Positions 10,290 to 20,940 of a stretch of 64,000 nucleotides of DNA are shown here, piece by piece. The position numbers and the translations under genes were made by a program. The stretch's first letter is position 1. Every line of letters begins with the position of its first letter. Below the pieces are notes generated by a model, which worked only from the letters and a program-made list of their open reading frames with translations, searched no databases and was not told the DNA's origin. Origin of the DNA: Ypsolopha sequella (taxonomy: Eukaryota; Arthropoda; Insecta; Lepidoptera; Ypsolophidae); contig OW203984.1 of the NCBI GenBank assembly GCA_934047225.1, positions 1,249,201-1,313,200 of the forward strand. The letters run 5' to 3'.

Positions 10290-10516
10290 TTAAATCTAAC
10301 ACGGCCCGGACAAGCAAGCTTGCTTAGTGCTGGGACCATTGTAAAGTTGCCCGTAATTTCTTCTCCCAACAATGTACATGCATGTCAGTCATAATCTATT
10401 TTCTTGTGTTATTGTCAACCTGTTTTTTGTTTTATTTTTTTGTATTTTCTCGTTATTTGTTATCTTTTGTGTATTATTGTTGTGTGTGTAAATAAATAAA
10501 TTATCTTATCTTATCT
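10290..10516 (+). mobile_element. LINE-like 3' tail with TTATC repeats
   Basis: The block with GACAAGCAAGCTTGCTTAGT, GCTGGGACCATTGTAAAG and a T-rich stretch ends in AATAAATAAAT followed by (TTATC)3. Ending in a short simple repeat is typical of non-LTR retrotransposon 3' ends. No coding part remains. Confidence 0.5.
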
Positions 10517-10599
10517 TTTGTGAACGCATATCTCGTAAGAGAATGATCGACGTAACACATTTTAACAATTCATGTCGATAGTTCCCACATAAAGAATAT

Positions 10600-11085
10600 A
10601 CGTAAGTAGGTACATCACGACGTGAATCCCCGAGGGGGTGAGGTGTTCCCAAGAGTGAACTGTGAATGGTGAGGTGTTCCCAAGAGTGAACTGTGAATGG
10701 TGAGGTGTTCCCAAGAGTGAACTGTGAATGGTGAGGTGTTCCCAAGAGTGAACTGTGAATGGTGAGGTGTTCCCAAGAGTGAACTGTGAATGGTGAGGTG
10801 TTCCCAAGAGTGAACTGTGAATGGTGAGGTGTTCCCAAGAGTGAACTGTGAATGGTGAGGTGTTCCCAAGAGTGAACTGTGAAATGCAAGTCACAGTCGA
10901 CACTTGGTAAATCTGCTTTTCACCGATGATTATTACGTCATAAACGTGATGGGTGGTGAGCCCTATCGCCGTACTTCTGGCACGAATGCAGCATAACGTG
11001 CCTTCTGAAGCACACAAACCAAACACGACCTCTGGGTAATCAGTCGAGCGTTCTACCACTCGGTCATGGAGGCGGTCAGGTTTCA
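10600..11085 (-). repeat. tRNA-derived SINE (minus) with internal minisatellite
   Basis: On the minus strand the tRNA-like head reads TGACCGAGTGGTAGAACGCT (A-box region, complement near 11048-11070). The body has CTTCAGAAGGCACG and AGTACGGCGATAGGGCTCAC. The 3' block resembles 'TTCACTCTTGGGAACACCTCACC...CCTCGGGGATTCACGTCGTG', equivalent to the 3' block of the SINEs at 1715 and 53560. Within that 3' block one 31-bp segment has expanded to eight copies (10640-10883). Confidence 0.85.
10640..10883. repeat. 31-bp minisatellite, 8 copies, inside a SINE
   Basis: Unit starts at 10640, 10671, 10702, 10733, 10764, 10795, 10826 and 10857; the last is cut short at 10883. Each begins GAGGTGTTCCCAAGAGTGAA. 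Copies look identical. Because 31 is not a multiple of three, all three minus frames read through as long artificial proteins; these are not genes. Confidence 0.97.
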
Positions 11086-11543
11086 AAAAAGTTTGGGGAA
11101 CCCGATGCGATGTTTTACAACAAACAAGTTAATTAAAAATAAGAATAACAACCGTAATGAACTTTCATTTGGTAAATGAAATTATTAGTCTCCTCAGGTT
11201 CAGGAGCTAACTGAGCTCACACGGAACAATGATCGTTAGCCACAAGGTTTCCTGCTCTCTACGGAACGCTGAAACCTTGCCCAGATTTACGAAGCCACAT
11301 AAGCGTTTATGTTAATTACAGTTCCCCGCGCCCCTCACCCCAGACCCTGGGCTCCGCTGAACGACTAGAGAACGTGCGAGCAACCTAAAAGAGAAAGCTT
11401 TAATACACGTATCTTTAAACATAACCGTAAAAGTAACCCTTCTTATTCACTTCGTTTGCTTCTGATGTCCCTTACTATGGACTTTTACACCTTTCTTCTT
11501 AAGATTCCCGAGGAATTCTAATTTCTTTAGTATTTAAGTGCGC
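11086..11543. other. Unassigned DNA flanking the 35-bp satellite
   Basis: Moderately GC-rich for this window (for example CCCCGCGCCCCTCACCCCAG near 11325). No coding, RNA or repeat identity recognised. Confidence 0.3.
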
Positions 11544-12908
11544 GAGCGCGCTCCATACAAACGGAGTTGTATTGTGTTGAGCGCGCTCCATACAAACGGA
11601 GTTGTATTGTGTTGAGCGCGCTCCATACAAACGGAGTTGTATTGTGTTGAGCGCGCTCCATACAAACGGAGTTGTATTGTGTTGAGCGCGCTCCATACAA
11701 ACGGAGTTGTATTGTGTTGAGCGCGCTCCATACAAACGGAGTTGTATTGTGTTGAGCGCGCTCCATACAAACGGAGTTGTATTGTGTTGAGCGCGCTCCA
11801 TACAAACGGAGTTGTATTGTGTTGAGCGCGCTCCATACAAACGGAGTTGTATTGTGTTGAGCGCGCTCCATACAAACGGAGTTGTATTGTGTTGAGCGCG
11901 CTCCATACAAACGGAGTTGTATTGTGTTGAGCGCGCTCCATACAAACGGAGTTGTATTGTGTTGAGCGCGCTCCATACAAACGGAGTTGTATTGTGTTGA
12001 GCGCGCTCCATACAAACGGAGTTGTATTGTGTTGAGCGCGCTCCATACAAACGGAGTTGTATTGTGTTGAGCGCGCTCCATACAAACGGAGTTGTATTGT
12101 GTTGAGCGCGCTCCATACAAACGGAGTTGTATTGTGTTGAGCGCGCTCCATACAAACGGAGTTGTATTGTGTTGAGCGCGCTCCATACAAACGGAGTTGT
12201 ATTGTGTTGAGCGCGCTCCATACAAACGGAGTTGTATTGTGTTGAGCGCGCTCCATACAAACGGAGTTGTATTGTGTTGAGCGCGCTCCATACAAACGGA
12301 GTTGTATTGTGTTGAGCGCGCTCCATACAAACGGAGTTGTATTGTGTTGAGCGCGCTCCATACAAACGGAGTTGTATTGTGTTGAGCGCGCTCCATACAA
12401 ACGGAGTTGTATTGTGTTGAGCGCGCTCCATACAAACGGAGTTGTATTGTGTTGAGCGCGCTCCATACAAACGGAGTTGTATTGTGTTGAGCGCGCTCCA
12501 TACAAACGGAGTTGTATTGTGTTGAGCGCGCTCCATACAAACGGAGTTGTATTGTGTTGAGCGCGCTCCATACAAACGGAGTTGTATTGTGTTGAGCGCG
12601 CTCCATACAAACGGAGTTGTATTGTGTTGAGCGCGCTCCATACAAACGGAGTTGTATTGTGTTGAGCGCGCTCCATACAAACGGAGTTGTATTGTGTTGA
12701 GCGCGCTCCATACAAACGGAGTTGTATTGTGTTGAGCGCGCTCCATACAAACGGAGTTGTATTGTGTTGAGCGCGCTCCATACAAACGGAGTTGTATTGT
12801 GTTGAGCGCGCTCCATACAAACGGAGTTGTATTGTGTTGAGCGCGCTCCATACAAACGGAGTTGTATTGTGTTGAGCGCGCTCCATACAAACGGAGTTGT
12901 ATTGTGTT
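11544..12908. repeat. 35-bp satellite, 39 homogeneous copies
   Basis: The array is exactly 39 units of 35 bp (1,365 bp), with no substitutions that I could see between units. Each unit opens with the 10-bp palindrome GAGCGCGCTC and contains a small stem, TACAA-ACGGAG-TTGTA. No frame contains a stop, so three long minus-strand open frames of up to 494 codons cross it; they follow the period and are artefacts. Homogeneity implies recent amplification or an assembly-collapsed array whose true length may differ. Confidence 0.97.
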
Positions 12909-13375
12909 GATCAAGCTCGTGACATTTTGTTGACAGGTTAAAGAAACTATAAATCTAAGATAAAGTATTGTACATTGCTGCAACCACTATCAGTTCGTTA
13001 AGTCCAGGAATGCTGGCTTCTCGAATTGACCTTGTATAATGTGAAAAAGTTATTATAACATTAATGAGATTTTTAATAATTCTTATTATTTGACATTTGT
13101 ATTTATGATTGTTTTTGACATTTATTATTCTGTATTTGACGTATAATTATAATAGTTTTATATTTTTATTAATAATACAGTAAAAACTTTTATTTAACAA
13201 TATGAAACTTAAATAACATTAAAAAACTCTAGACTACCTATAAATTAATATAAATATAAAAGATAAAATTATACCTAACTAAATAAATGAAAAACTAACT
13301 GTATGTAGCAATGAATGTTAAATAATTTTACAATTTCTTGACGTGTAATCTGAATTATGAATAAAAATGTCTTGG
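12909..13375. other. AT-rich DNA
   Basis: Mostly AT-rich (for example 13040-13330), with no recognised element. Confidence 0.3.
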
Positions 13376-13450
13376 ATGACCGCCGCCAGTGGCAAAGACC
13401 TGTAAAGGCTTATGTCCAGCAGTGGACGAACTGGGCTGATGGATGGATGT
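13376..13450 (+). mobile_element. RTE-type LINE 3' end
   Basis: GATGACCGCCGCCAGTGGCA, AAGGCTTATGTCCAGCAGTG and GGGCTGATGGATGGATG form the last ~75 bases of an RTE LINE. The frame reads DDRRQWQR then AYVQQWTN. Extreme 5' truncation. Confidence 0.75.
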
Positions 13451-13618
13451 CTAATGTCTTCATCTTATAAAATGTACTTCCAGGTACAATACTTCATCTT
13501 AGCTATAAATCCTCGCAAATCGGTAATGCACTCTGACGTTTAGTACCGTTAGCATCGCTGTCGAGTAAATTTAATAGTTTTAAGTACCTACCTATACAAA
13601 GTAAAATTATTTTTATAA

Positions 13619-13755
13619 CCAAATTCATACTGAAGACTCGATATGTCCTCAGTATCGAGGTTCAATTACCCTTTTTGTGAAATTCGTAAATTTGAGCAAA
13701 AAGCGTTATCGAGCCGTGATACTGATCACTCACTAAGCCTCCAGTATGAATTTGG
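13619..13755. mobile_element. 137-bp MITE with CCAAATTCATACTG ends
   Basis: Starts CCAAATTCATACTGAAGACTC and ends with the complement of CCAAATTCATACTGGAGGCTT. Subterminal GATACTGATCACTCACTAAG mirrors 'TAAGTGATCAGCAC' seen at 22470. Partial relatives lie at 22444-22553 and 53384-53492. Target duplication not evident. Confidence 0.7.
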
Positions 13756-14003
13756 CTGCATAAATAAATGTCACCTTATATATTTATTTATGGTTTTGTC
13801 TCCTATGTCTTTGTCTATAATCCCAAGTTAGTGTCATCTGTCTTCCAGTAAATGTTTTTTCTTTTTTTTTGACCGTCATTGTGAATTATTTAGACAAAGT
13901 CCCAATTAGCAATTAGCATTAGCAATTTGTAATGGTATATCTGGGATTGTGGTAAGCCACGTTTTCTGTCAATAGGTGTTTTCAAAATATGTTGTGCTTC
14001 TCC

Positions 14004-14253
14004 GTTACCGGAAGCCGGAAACTGGTGATAGAACTGGTGATATAACTGGTGATAGAACTGGTGATAGAACTCGTCCATACGAACTACTTTTCGTGAAAAA
14101 AAAATTGAGAAATCTGGAAAAAAAAATCAGTTGTCACATACATTTTGGTCGGGTAGCTATGGAACAGCTGATATTTTTTTCGCGATTCAAGGGTTAGTTC
14201 CATGGCAAAAGTTACTAATACGAGTACTATCACCAGTTTCCGGCTTCCGCAAC
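14004..14253. mobile_element. ~245-bp MITE with 24-bp inverted ends
   Basis: The left end CGGAAGCCGGAAACTGGTGA (14009 on) is mirrored by TCACCAGTTTCCGGCTTCCG (ending 14249). Just inside the left end the word AACTGGTGATAG is repeated about four times with a 14-bp spacing (14019-14070). No coding potential. Confidence 0.8.
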
Positions 14254-14300
14254 TTCATCTTAACACCCAGTACATGTATAACGGCAAGCTCACAAAAAAA

Positions 14301-14402
14301 ATACGTACCTATATAAGAAGGTACTCTGTGCAAAATACGTACCTATATAAGAAGGTACTCTGTGCAAAATACGTACCTATATAAGAAGGTACTCTGTGCA
14401 AA
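14301..14402. repeat. 34-bp tandem repeat, 3 copies
   Basis: Three 34-bp units starting ATACGTACCTATATAAGAAG at 14301, 14335 and 14369, with no differences seen. Confidence 0.95.
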
Positions 14403-14754
14403 ATACCTAAAAGCGTAACAAAGTTCTTCTGAGGCACAATACTGATTATTATTATATCAAATTATTTACTACAGAATCTGAAGACGTGGAGACATCTTCC
14501 TTGTCAGAAGCTCATTAGCTATGTTATCCAATTAGCTTCTCCGTCGAGTAGCATCCATTGAGTCAGTAGTATTCGCACTAGAATTACAGAGCTATACAAA
14601 TACTGTGATACCAAAATTATAACAAACCTTGGCTCAGTTGAAAGACAGAGACGCTGGACAGCATCCTATAGCGTATTATTAGATCCCAATTAGAACACGA
14701 CGTCATCGACTCTCTCTACAGTTCGCATAGATTAATTTGAAAACTTGTCACTTG
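14403..14754. other. Unassigned DNA
   Basis: No recognised feature. It leads directly into the dispersed repeat at 14755. Confidence 0.3.
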
Positions 14755-15078
14755 AGAAATGGTTGTTTAGAAATGTGTTCTTTGCTAACAAGATAAATTT
14801 ATAATAATTTGCTTCCGAGTGATTTGACAAATGGATGACAGATGAGTAAATATAATAGTCAGAGAGAGACCACTTTTTTATAAACAATCACACATCACAA
14901 TCATTATAATGTGTAAAATTCTCAAGTGATGATATGAGAATTTTTTGAAAAAAATCATAAAAAATGTTGGTTAATTTATATCCCAAAATAATGAAAACTA
15001 CGTCTTTAATGGCGTATGTTCTCTGAAAAAAACTTGAAAATAATCTTTTACAAATTAAGCTATGGGAATTGTGCCAGA
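14755..15078. repeat. Dispersed repeat shared with 43945-44250
   Basis: Shares with 43945-44250 an ordered series of words: GTTTAGAAATGTGTTCT, AAGATAAATTTATAATAAT, ATTTGACAAATGGATGA, CACAATCATTATAATG, AAAATCATAAAAA and TTAAGCTATGGGAATT. Same orientation, roughly 75-80% alike by eye. Element type unknown; no terminal repeats seen. Confidence 0.75.
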
Positions 15079-15099
15079 ACAGCTAGCAAGCAGCGTCGA

Positions 15100-15190
15100 G
15101 ATCTCCCCTTCGACCAAAATAAAATGAATTTTATTTTATTATTTTATTTTATTTATTTTATTTTATTTTATTTTGGTCGAAGGATCTCCC
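15100..15190. mobile_element. 75-bp miniature TIR element with 8-bp duplication
   Basis: The segment 15108-15182 starts CTTCGACCAAAATAAAAT and ends with its exact complement (18-bp perfect inverted repeat). It is flanked by the direct repeat GATCTCCC at 15100-15107 and 15183-15190. The interior is just (ATTTT)n. An 8-bp duplication fits hAT- or P-like integration, but the CTTCG terminus does not match the usual hAT CAGNG end. Confidence 0.8.
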
Positions 15191-16042
15191 TACAAACTAG
15201 TACAAGTGTTGTTTATTGTTTCACAAAGTGAACATTCAAACGAGATCTACTGTCAATACAATAGGCCTAAATGTCCGTCTAACCTTTCGCCTTCCCCTGT
15301 ACAACCATTTCACAGAATAAAACATAACTTGTATGAAGGCAATCTCTGTCTTTCATCGTGTTAATATATGGTCGAAAGAGTCAATAAGAGCTAGGTTTAT
15401 TTTTGGAGCCGAGCGGAGTGGAGTGGATACCTACCTAAAATCTTCTTGTTTTTTTAAATAGGTATAATAAAATAATAATTATGAAATCACAAATGGCCGT
15501 TTTTCGGCAGATTCTTATTAATTTTAATTAAACATTCGAAGGGCGGTGGAAGAATAACGTAGAATGCAATTCCGTCGGCGGACGTTAATCCACACGGCAC
15601 TTGGTGAAACATTATCAATATATTGACAATAACACTTAAGCTCTTCAATAATGATGATGTTGCTTGTTGTTTGGAATAGAAGTTTACGACAAAACCAAAA
15701 TTGAAGAAAAAATATAGAATTGTATTTTATTTATCTATTATAAGAAAGCCATTTAAGAATGCGTCTTATATATTCCTCTAGGCAGAATGTCGTACCTCAA
15801 TGGTGACGTCATATCATAAACAGTTCCCGAACTCGAATTTGGATGTAACGTCTCGTGCAAAGGTTAATAGGACAAGGAAAATAATCACTTTACGTCGTCT
15901 GCCACAACAGGGAACCCTTTAATTAATTTATATGTACGACCCTATACGACCTGCAGAACATCTAGTTGAATTAACTTGCATAGAAATTACTAAACATAAT
16001 CATTCTTTGTGTCTATCGACCTACATGACGTGAATACATTAT
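15191..16042. other. Unassigned DNA
   Basis: Includes a GGAGCCGAGCGGAGTGGAGT word at 15405-15424, also seen in similar form near 54020-54050. Otherwise no recognised element or coding sequence. Confidence 0.3.
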
Positions 16043-16126
16043 TAGGTGTCACTATATATAGGTATATATATAGGTGTCACTATATATAGGTATATATATA
16101 GGTGTCACTATATATAGGTGTCTATA
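16043..16126. repeat. 28-bp tandem repeat, 3 copies, at a Penelope junction
   Basis: Units beginning TAGGTGTCACTATATATAGG start at 16043, 16071 and 16099. The last runs into the Penelope coding sequence, whose own GGTGTCTATAAG start resembles the unit. The array may therefore have formed by slippage at the truncation junction. Confidence 0.9.
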
Positions 16127-16497
16127 AGATAAAATGCAGCTGTGGAAGTTCCTACATTGGCCAAACAAAACGTAGCGTACAGGAAAGGGTCAAGGAACAC
16201 ATAGCAGCTGTGAAAAACCGGCAGATGTACAAATCAGCGATAGCAGAACATCTTTTAGAATCCGGGACCAACCACTGGATAGAACTGCATAACCCGAAAA
16301 TTCTCTCCACCGATCGCCATTACTACCCTAGAATTGTGCGTGAAGCGATTGAAATCAAGAAACATCCAAATAATTTCAATAGGGAAGATGGTTTCAAATT
16401 GTCTCCCACATGGAGTCCAGTCATCGGGAAATTTAAATCGCGGGTTTCTTCTCTTAGTGCATCTCCGGATACTGTGAGCGTTGTGTGCCGTGCGTGA
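16117..16497 (+). pseudogene. Penelope-like element GIY-YIG endonuclease fragment
   Basis: The frame reads GVYKIKCSCGSSYIGQTKRS, a GIY-YIG nuclease core (GVY at the start, YIG about 12 residues on), then the ERVKEH helix, SAIAEHLLESGTNH, an IVREAIEI segment and KHPNNFNREDG. This is the C-terminal nuclease module of Penelope-like retroelements, where it makes the nick that primes reverse transcription. The preceding reverse transcriptase domain is absent, so the copy is 5'-truncated. The frame is open to a normal-looking stop at 16495-16497. Confidence 0.9.
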
Positions 16498-16690
16498 ATA
16501 AGATAACAATTAATTTTAAAGACTAAACTGTTTTTGCGGGTACAAGGAAAATACTTCGGTCGTCACCTGCATCTCATCACTGCGCCTCGCCATACTTGCC
16601 AGTTTCCCGTAGACCACGAGACATGCAACTGTCTCGAAACGTCGGGTGTCCCCTTTTCGTAAAAAGGTAAAAATTGATAGCGGTAGACCC
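16498..16690 (+). other. Penelope 3' flank with CGAAACGTCGGG motif
   Basis: Downstream of the nuclease there is a stem GAGAC...GTCTC (about 16618-16635) followed by GAAACGTCGGG and, later, GCGGTAGACCCG. Penelope terminal repeats often carry hammerhead motifs in this position. Here the GAAA box and stem II are present but the CUGANGA box is not recognisable. Confidence 0.5.
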
Positions 16691-16772
16691 GATTATGTAT
16701 ATTATAATGTGTACAAAACGCGAGAGTTTAAAGTTATATATAAATCAGGTAGTAGAAAAAGTATCGTTCGCA

Positions 16773-16886
16773 ACGAGTACAAAATGGGTTTTCTTACCCT
16801 CGGAATGTAAGCTTTCGACGTTCGCCTTCGGCTCACCTTGAAACTATTCATTCCTCGGGTAAGAAAATCCGCCATTTTATACTCGT
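16773..16886. mobile_element. 114-bp palindromic element
   Basis: ACGAGTACAAAATGGGTTTT at the left is mirrored by the complement of ACGAGTATAAAATGGCGGAT at the right. The arms continue through TTCTTACCCTCGGAATG / CATTCCTCGGGTAAGAA. The centre carries CGTTCGCCTTCGGCTCACC, related to the GAGCGAAGCGAG hairpin centres at 27951 and 58304. Confidence 0.8.
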
Positions 16887-16889
16887 CAC

Positions 16890-18074
16890 AAAATATACTA
16901 TTTATGACTGTTATGTGGATTGAATGTGTACACAAACATAATTCTACAGATTATAATATAATACTAGTAATTGCACTAATTAACTAAGATATTTGTACAC
17001 TGAATTTGTCATTTGGTGACCAAGAAATATATATTTTTTTTATTATGTATTGTATGTATTCAATGTAAAAAACAAAACCCTAAAAAAAAACAGTGTTCAA
17101 AATAAAATCAAGACAGAAAAACGATTGTGTTTCAATCGAGAATCAATAGTCCAGGGCTAGTAGCGCTGAGTCGACGGACACCCAAATGAAGGTTCGATGT
17201 GTACTGAGCCTGAGTACTGACCCGCGGTAGGCACGTGTGCGTGACGTCAGCGTACCAGTTATCATATTTGCAAAAATTGCAAGCCAGCTCGAGAAGGCTT
17301 TGTTAGAGTTTACTGAATCCTTATCAAGAAATTTCATAATGTTGTAGGCTAAAGCAAAAAGCGAAATATAAGTTTTGTATGTTTTATGTATCGTCATATA
17401 TCAAAATGTATTAACATGTAAACCTAATTTTTTCTATCTACCTATTTTTGATTTAATTGGTAAGTGATTGTCGATTTCACAACTTACAATTAACCGATGT
17501 TTATAAAATGACGACAGCATAATACACTTCAAAATGAAGAGGCTTATTGAACTTGTGTATTACATTTTTTGTTAGTTTTTATGTTAAGCTTTTTCATCAT
17601 CTATAGCCAAAATAAAGTATTTAAAGTATTATTTGTACATTGAATATTCTTGCAAAATGTTGAGTAAAATGGATTATATTACTGTTCTGAGGCCAAAAGT
17701 ACAATTTTTAAAAGTTGTATTTATGTTTGAATGTTCCGTTTGAGCCCGTGGCTCGGATCCATCTTAATTCTTCTAAACTCTTTATTGCACAAAACACAGT
17801 TTATTGTACAACAGGTGGACTTAATGCTAGAAGCATTTTCTCCCAGTCAACCCGACAGAAAGTACAAGAAAGTTACAGAGGCAGGTGTGCAAAAAAGCTT
17901 TAAGTAAAATTTAAAACTTTAAACAAGAAATAAAAAATTCAAAATAAATTTCGGTATTGATAGATAAGTTTTGTAATTAAATAAAAAAAGTAAAGTTCAG
18001 AAAAAAAATATAAACATATTATAAATATAAGAAGATAATATACTACATAAATACTTATAACTTATATATAATTA
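16890..18074. other. Unassigned AT-rich DNA
   Basis: No recognised element or coding signal. A moderately GC-rich patch at 17140-17260 (GTCGACGGACACCC, CGTGTGCGTGACGTCAGCG) is unexplained. Confidence 0.3.
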
Positions 18075-20940
18075 AGGTGGGCCATCCCCCTCAACTGCCA
18101 CACACCTATAAATGCTTTAGGTGTTTGAGACGTCCTGATGGCTTTGATCTCAATGAAACTTTGCACACATCTTTATATATTTTTCCCTATCCCCTCACAC
18201 CGCAGTCAGACGCATCTCACATAAAGAGGTGGAAGATGGCGAGATATTCAAAAAGCACCGAATTTGTGAAATGGTTTTAAGTAAAAAATGTTTTTATAGA
18301 AAAGTTTAAAACTTACAGTTGCCACAAAATAAAGAGGCCCGTTTTGACAGATAAGAACGACCATAGAATATAACTTTACATGTAATAAATGAAACGGTTA
18401 ACAAATAATTATTAACTTATTGGGTTTAAAGAAAATAAATAAAAGTTTTTTAATTATCACGGAACATATTTCAAGTACTATTTTCACGCATATTCCAAAA
18501 TAAAATGCAATTTTTAATTACTACACAATGTCTCAAAAACAGTTACATTCTCAGTCAATTTTTTCTTAATAATAGTGTTGTAACCAGATAATCGCCTAAT
18601 TTCACGGACTCAATTCGATTCCTCGTGAAAATAATTAACTTGTTTTAATATTGATTAAATAATTGTAATGATCTGTAATTAGCTTTTGTAAGACCAGTAC
18701 ACAAAAAGCCAAGTTTAAATTTCCTTTTTTTTTTGCAAACATAAACTTTTTAGATTTGAACATTTGCATGTATTTGTACCGAAAAATATAATATAATAAT
18801 TGTGCTAAATAATGTTACATACCACTTAGCTTTTAAACTTATAGTTTACAAAAACCAAAAATATATATATAATAAAAACATGCATTTATTGCTTAAAGTC
18901 CCATTTTTTTTTATTAATGAATTGGTTTACAGGCAGTTTTCCATAAATCATCCTATCAATAGACAGATTGGCTGGTAAGAAATATGGCAGTATTTTTTTT
19001 TATAAGGCATGGAGCAAATTTTTCATCTTGAAGCCTACATATTTTTCTTACTGGCCAGTATTTTATATCTATCAACGCTCAGACCTCTATCTAATTTGAG
19101 GTCAGTGAAGTACAACATTACAAAATATTACTGGCACGTAAGAATTTCCATTTCAGATTCTTTTCGTAGAGAAAAAAAATTAAAAGCTGGTTTTAGCACC
19201 CGAAATATCTTTCTATCACCATATTGGAAGTCGTTGTGCTCCCGTTTGTTTTTAGTGTTTTTTTCTTGTGACTTTAGGCTTTACTTTTGAACTGTTTATA
19301 TTTTCTTTCACGTTGACTTTGGCAATTATGTTTATTCTGAAAATTATAACCAATAAACTTGAAAATATTTCAAACGATAACAAACTCATAATATTTTGAA
19401 TCGATTCCTCGTGAGAATCGGTTGACATAGTTACCGATTTGCATGGTTCACATCCATAGATACGTTGCGATGACATAAGATGACATAGACATAAACATGA
19501 CGTTTGACATATGTCAAAACGGACCTATTACATTGTGACTACTTTAGTCTTCTTTACATGAACGACGTCTGTATTTTTCTCTAATTATACAACTTGCTAA
19601 ACTTTTCGTAAAAACGAGGCAATATTCACGACATCCTGACAGCTATTATGATGGTGTTTCATCAAATTTTGCTTTTAGGGCTGTATTGGGACATAGTTAA
19701 ATGTCGCTGGATAATACCATAGATGAAAATACTTATGAAAAAAAATATGAAGCAAATAACCTGTTGACTTCACATTCAGTGTTTACCTTTTTTTATCTTA
19801 AGAAAAGTCCAGGCGTAAAACGGCCTCTTAAACTATAATTATGTAGTTTTATTAATAGCTCGCTTGTAACGTGTGAGGTTAAACAAAATGGTGACTGTTC
19901 TTTGAATTTCTCTCTCACACAACTGATTATTCTGTATCGACTATTGTATCCATTTCACGCTTATTTATAAACACACTCTAGTAAAAATGTAAGGGAAAAT
20001 TCCTAAAAAATTATTAAATATAACAAATGTAAATAAGGAAATAAAAATAATAATTATTATTATTGTTTGAGAATCAATAGTTAACCAACGAATAATCTTA
20101 TTTTCATTAAATATACCTTCTTCAATTGAATTGTTCATATTAAACCGCTTCCTTTATTATCATAGACCTTGCAATTATATCTGTATGGCTCGAAATACAG
20201 CAAAACTTCTTGTTTGAATGCAACATCAAGAATATTTTGAAAAGTAGTTACATATAGTTAAACTTGTGGCACATGTACAAAGCACTAGAGGTTAACTGAC
20301 CACAATTCATAACTTATTCAGCAAACCGCATCACAAGTTTTAAGTTCGGAAGCTAGATGTCTCAGTACGTGCTCATCCTGTAATAATCGTAATAATGAAA
20401 CCTGCAGCGAGCTCGGTCGGTGAGGGCGGGCGGCGCAGGGCGGGCGGTGCACGGTGGGGGGCGGAGGACGGACGGTACTTTACATCTGATTTCCTCAACA
20501 GTTCTATCTTTATGAACTATTCAATGCAACACGCGGATCACGTTTTCAATTTCATCAAAATAATGAAAAAAAAAACGTTTCACACCTAATTTAATTAGGT
20601 ACTATCTGTTGTTATTTAATCATTTGTTTTAATGGATAAGTTTTAGCTGCAAAACATCCAGATTCTATCAAATTATAAGTTTCAATAATTAGTTATTACA
20701 CAATGTATTTATATATAATATCGTACATAAGGTGACTTTGATATATACAGCGAAATTGATGATGCTGATATTATGCTGTAAATTTTAGTTGGTGATGAAT
20801 TTTAAATATTCAAATTATTATAATTTAATGAAAGCCACAATCCGGACTGCAATTTATTGTTTTAGAGATAAGAGAGGTATATAAATTAACAGGGTTTAAA
20901 TAATTCTTCTTTTTAAACATTTATTAAATAAAAGTTGTAA
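18075..20940. other. Unassigned DNA with repeated words
   Basis: GAGGCCCGTTTTGACA (18331) and its approximate complement TGTCAAAACGGACCTATTA (19513) are inverted about 1.2 kb apart. A third relative, TAAAACGGCCTCTTA, lies at 19816. TCGATTCCTCGTGA occurs at 18613 and 19402. These may mark an old transposon. A GC-rich patch (GGGCGGGCGGCGCAGGGCGG, 20425) stands out at 20405-20475. Confidence 0.3.

Noticed and set aside
10506..11086. Minus-strand open frames of 84-174 codons with a 31-residue repeat
   Set aside because: Produced by the 31-bp minisatellite inside a SINE.
11499..12983. Long minus-strand open frames of 442-494 codons
   Set aside because: They are the three frames of one 35-bp satellite without stop codons; each repeats the same 35 residues and has no coding context.
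18077..18280. Possible small cysteine-containing protein (67 codons)
   Set aside because: No recognised domain, and it lies in a region with repeated transposon-like words.
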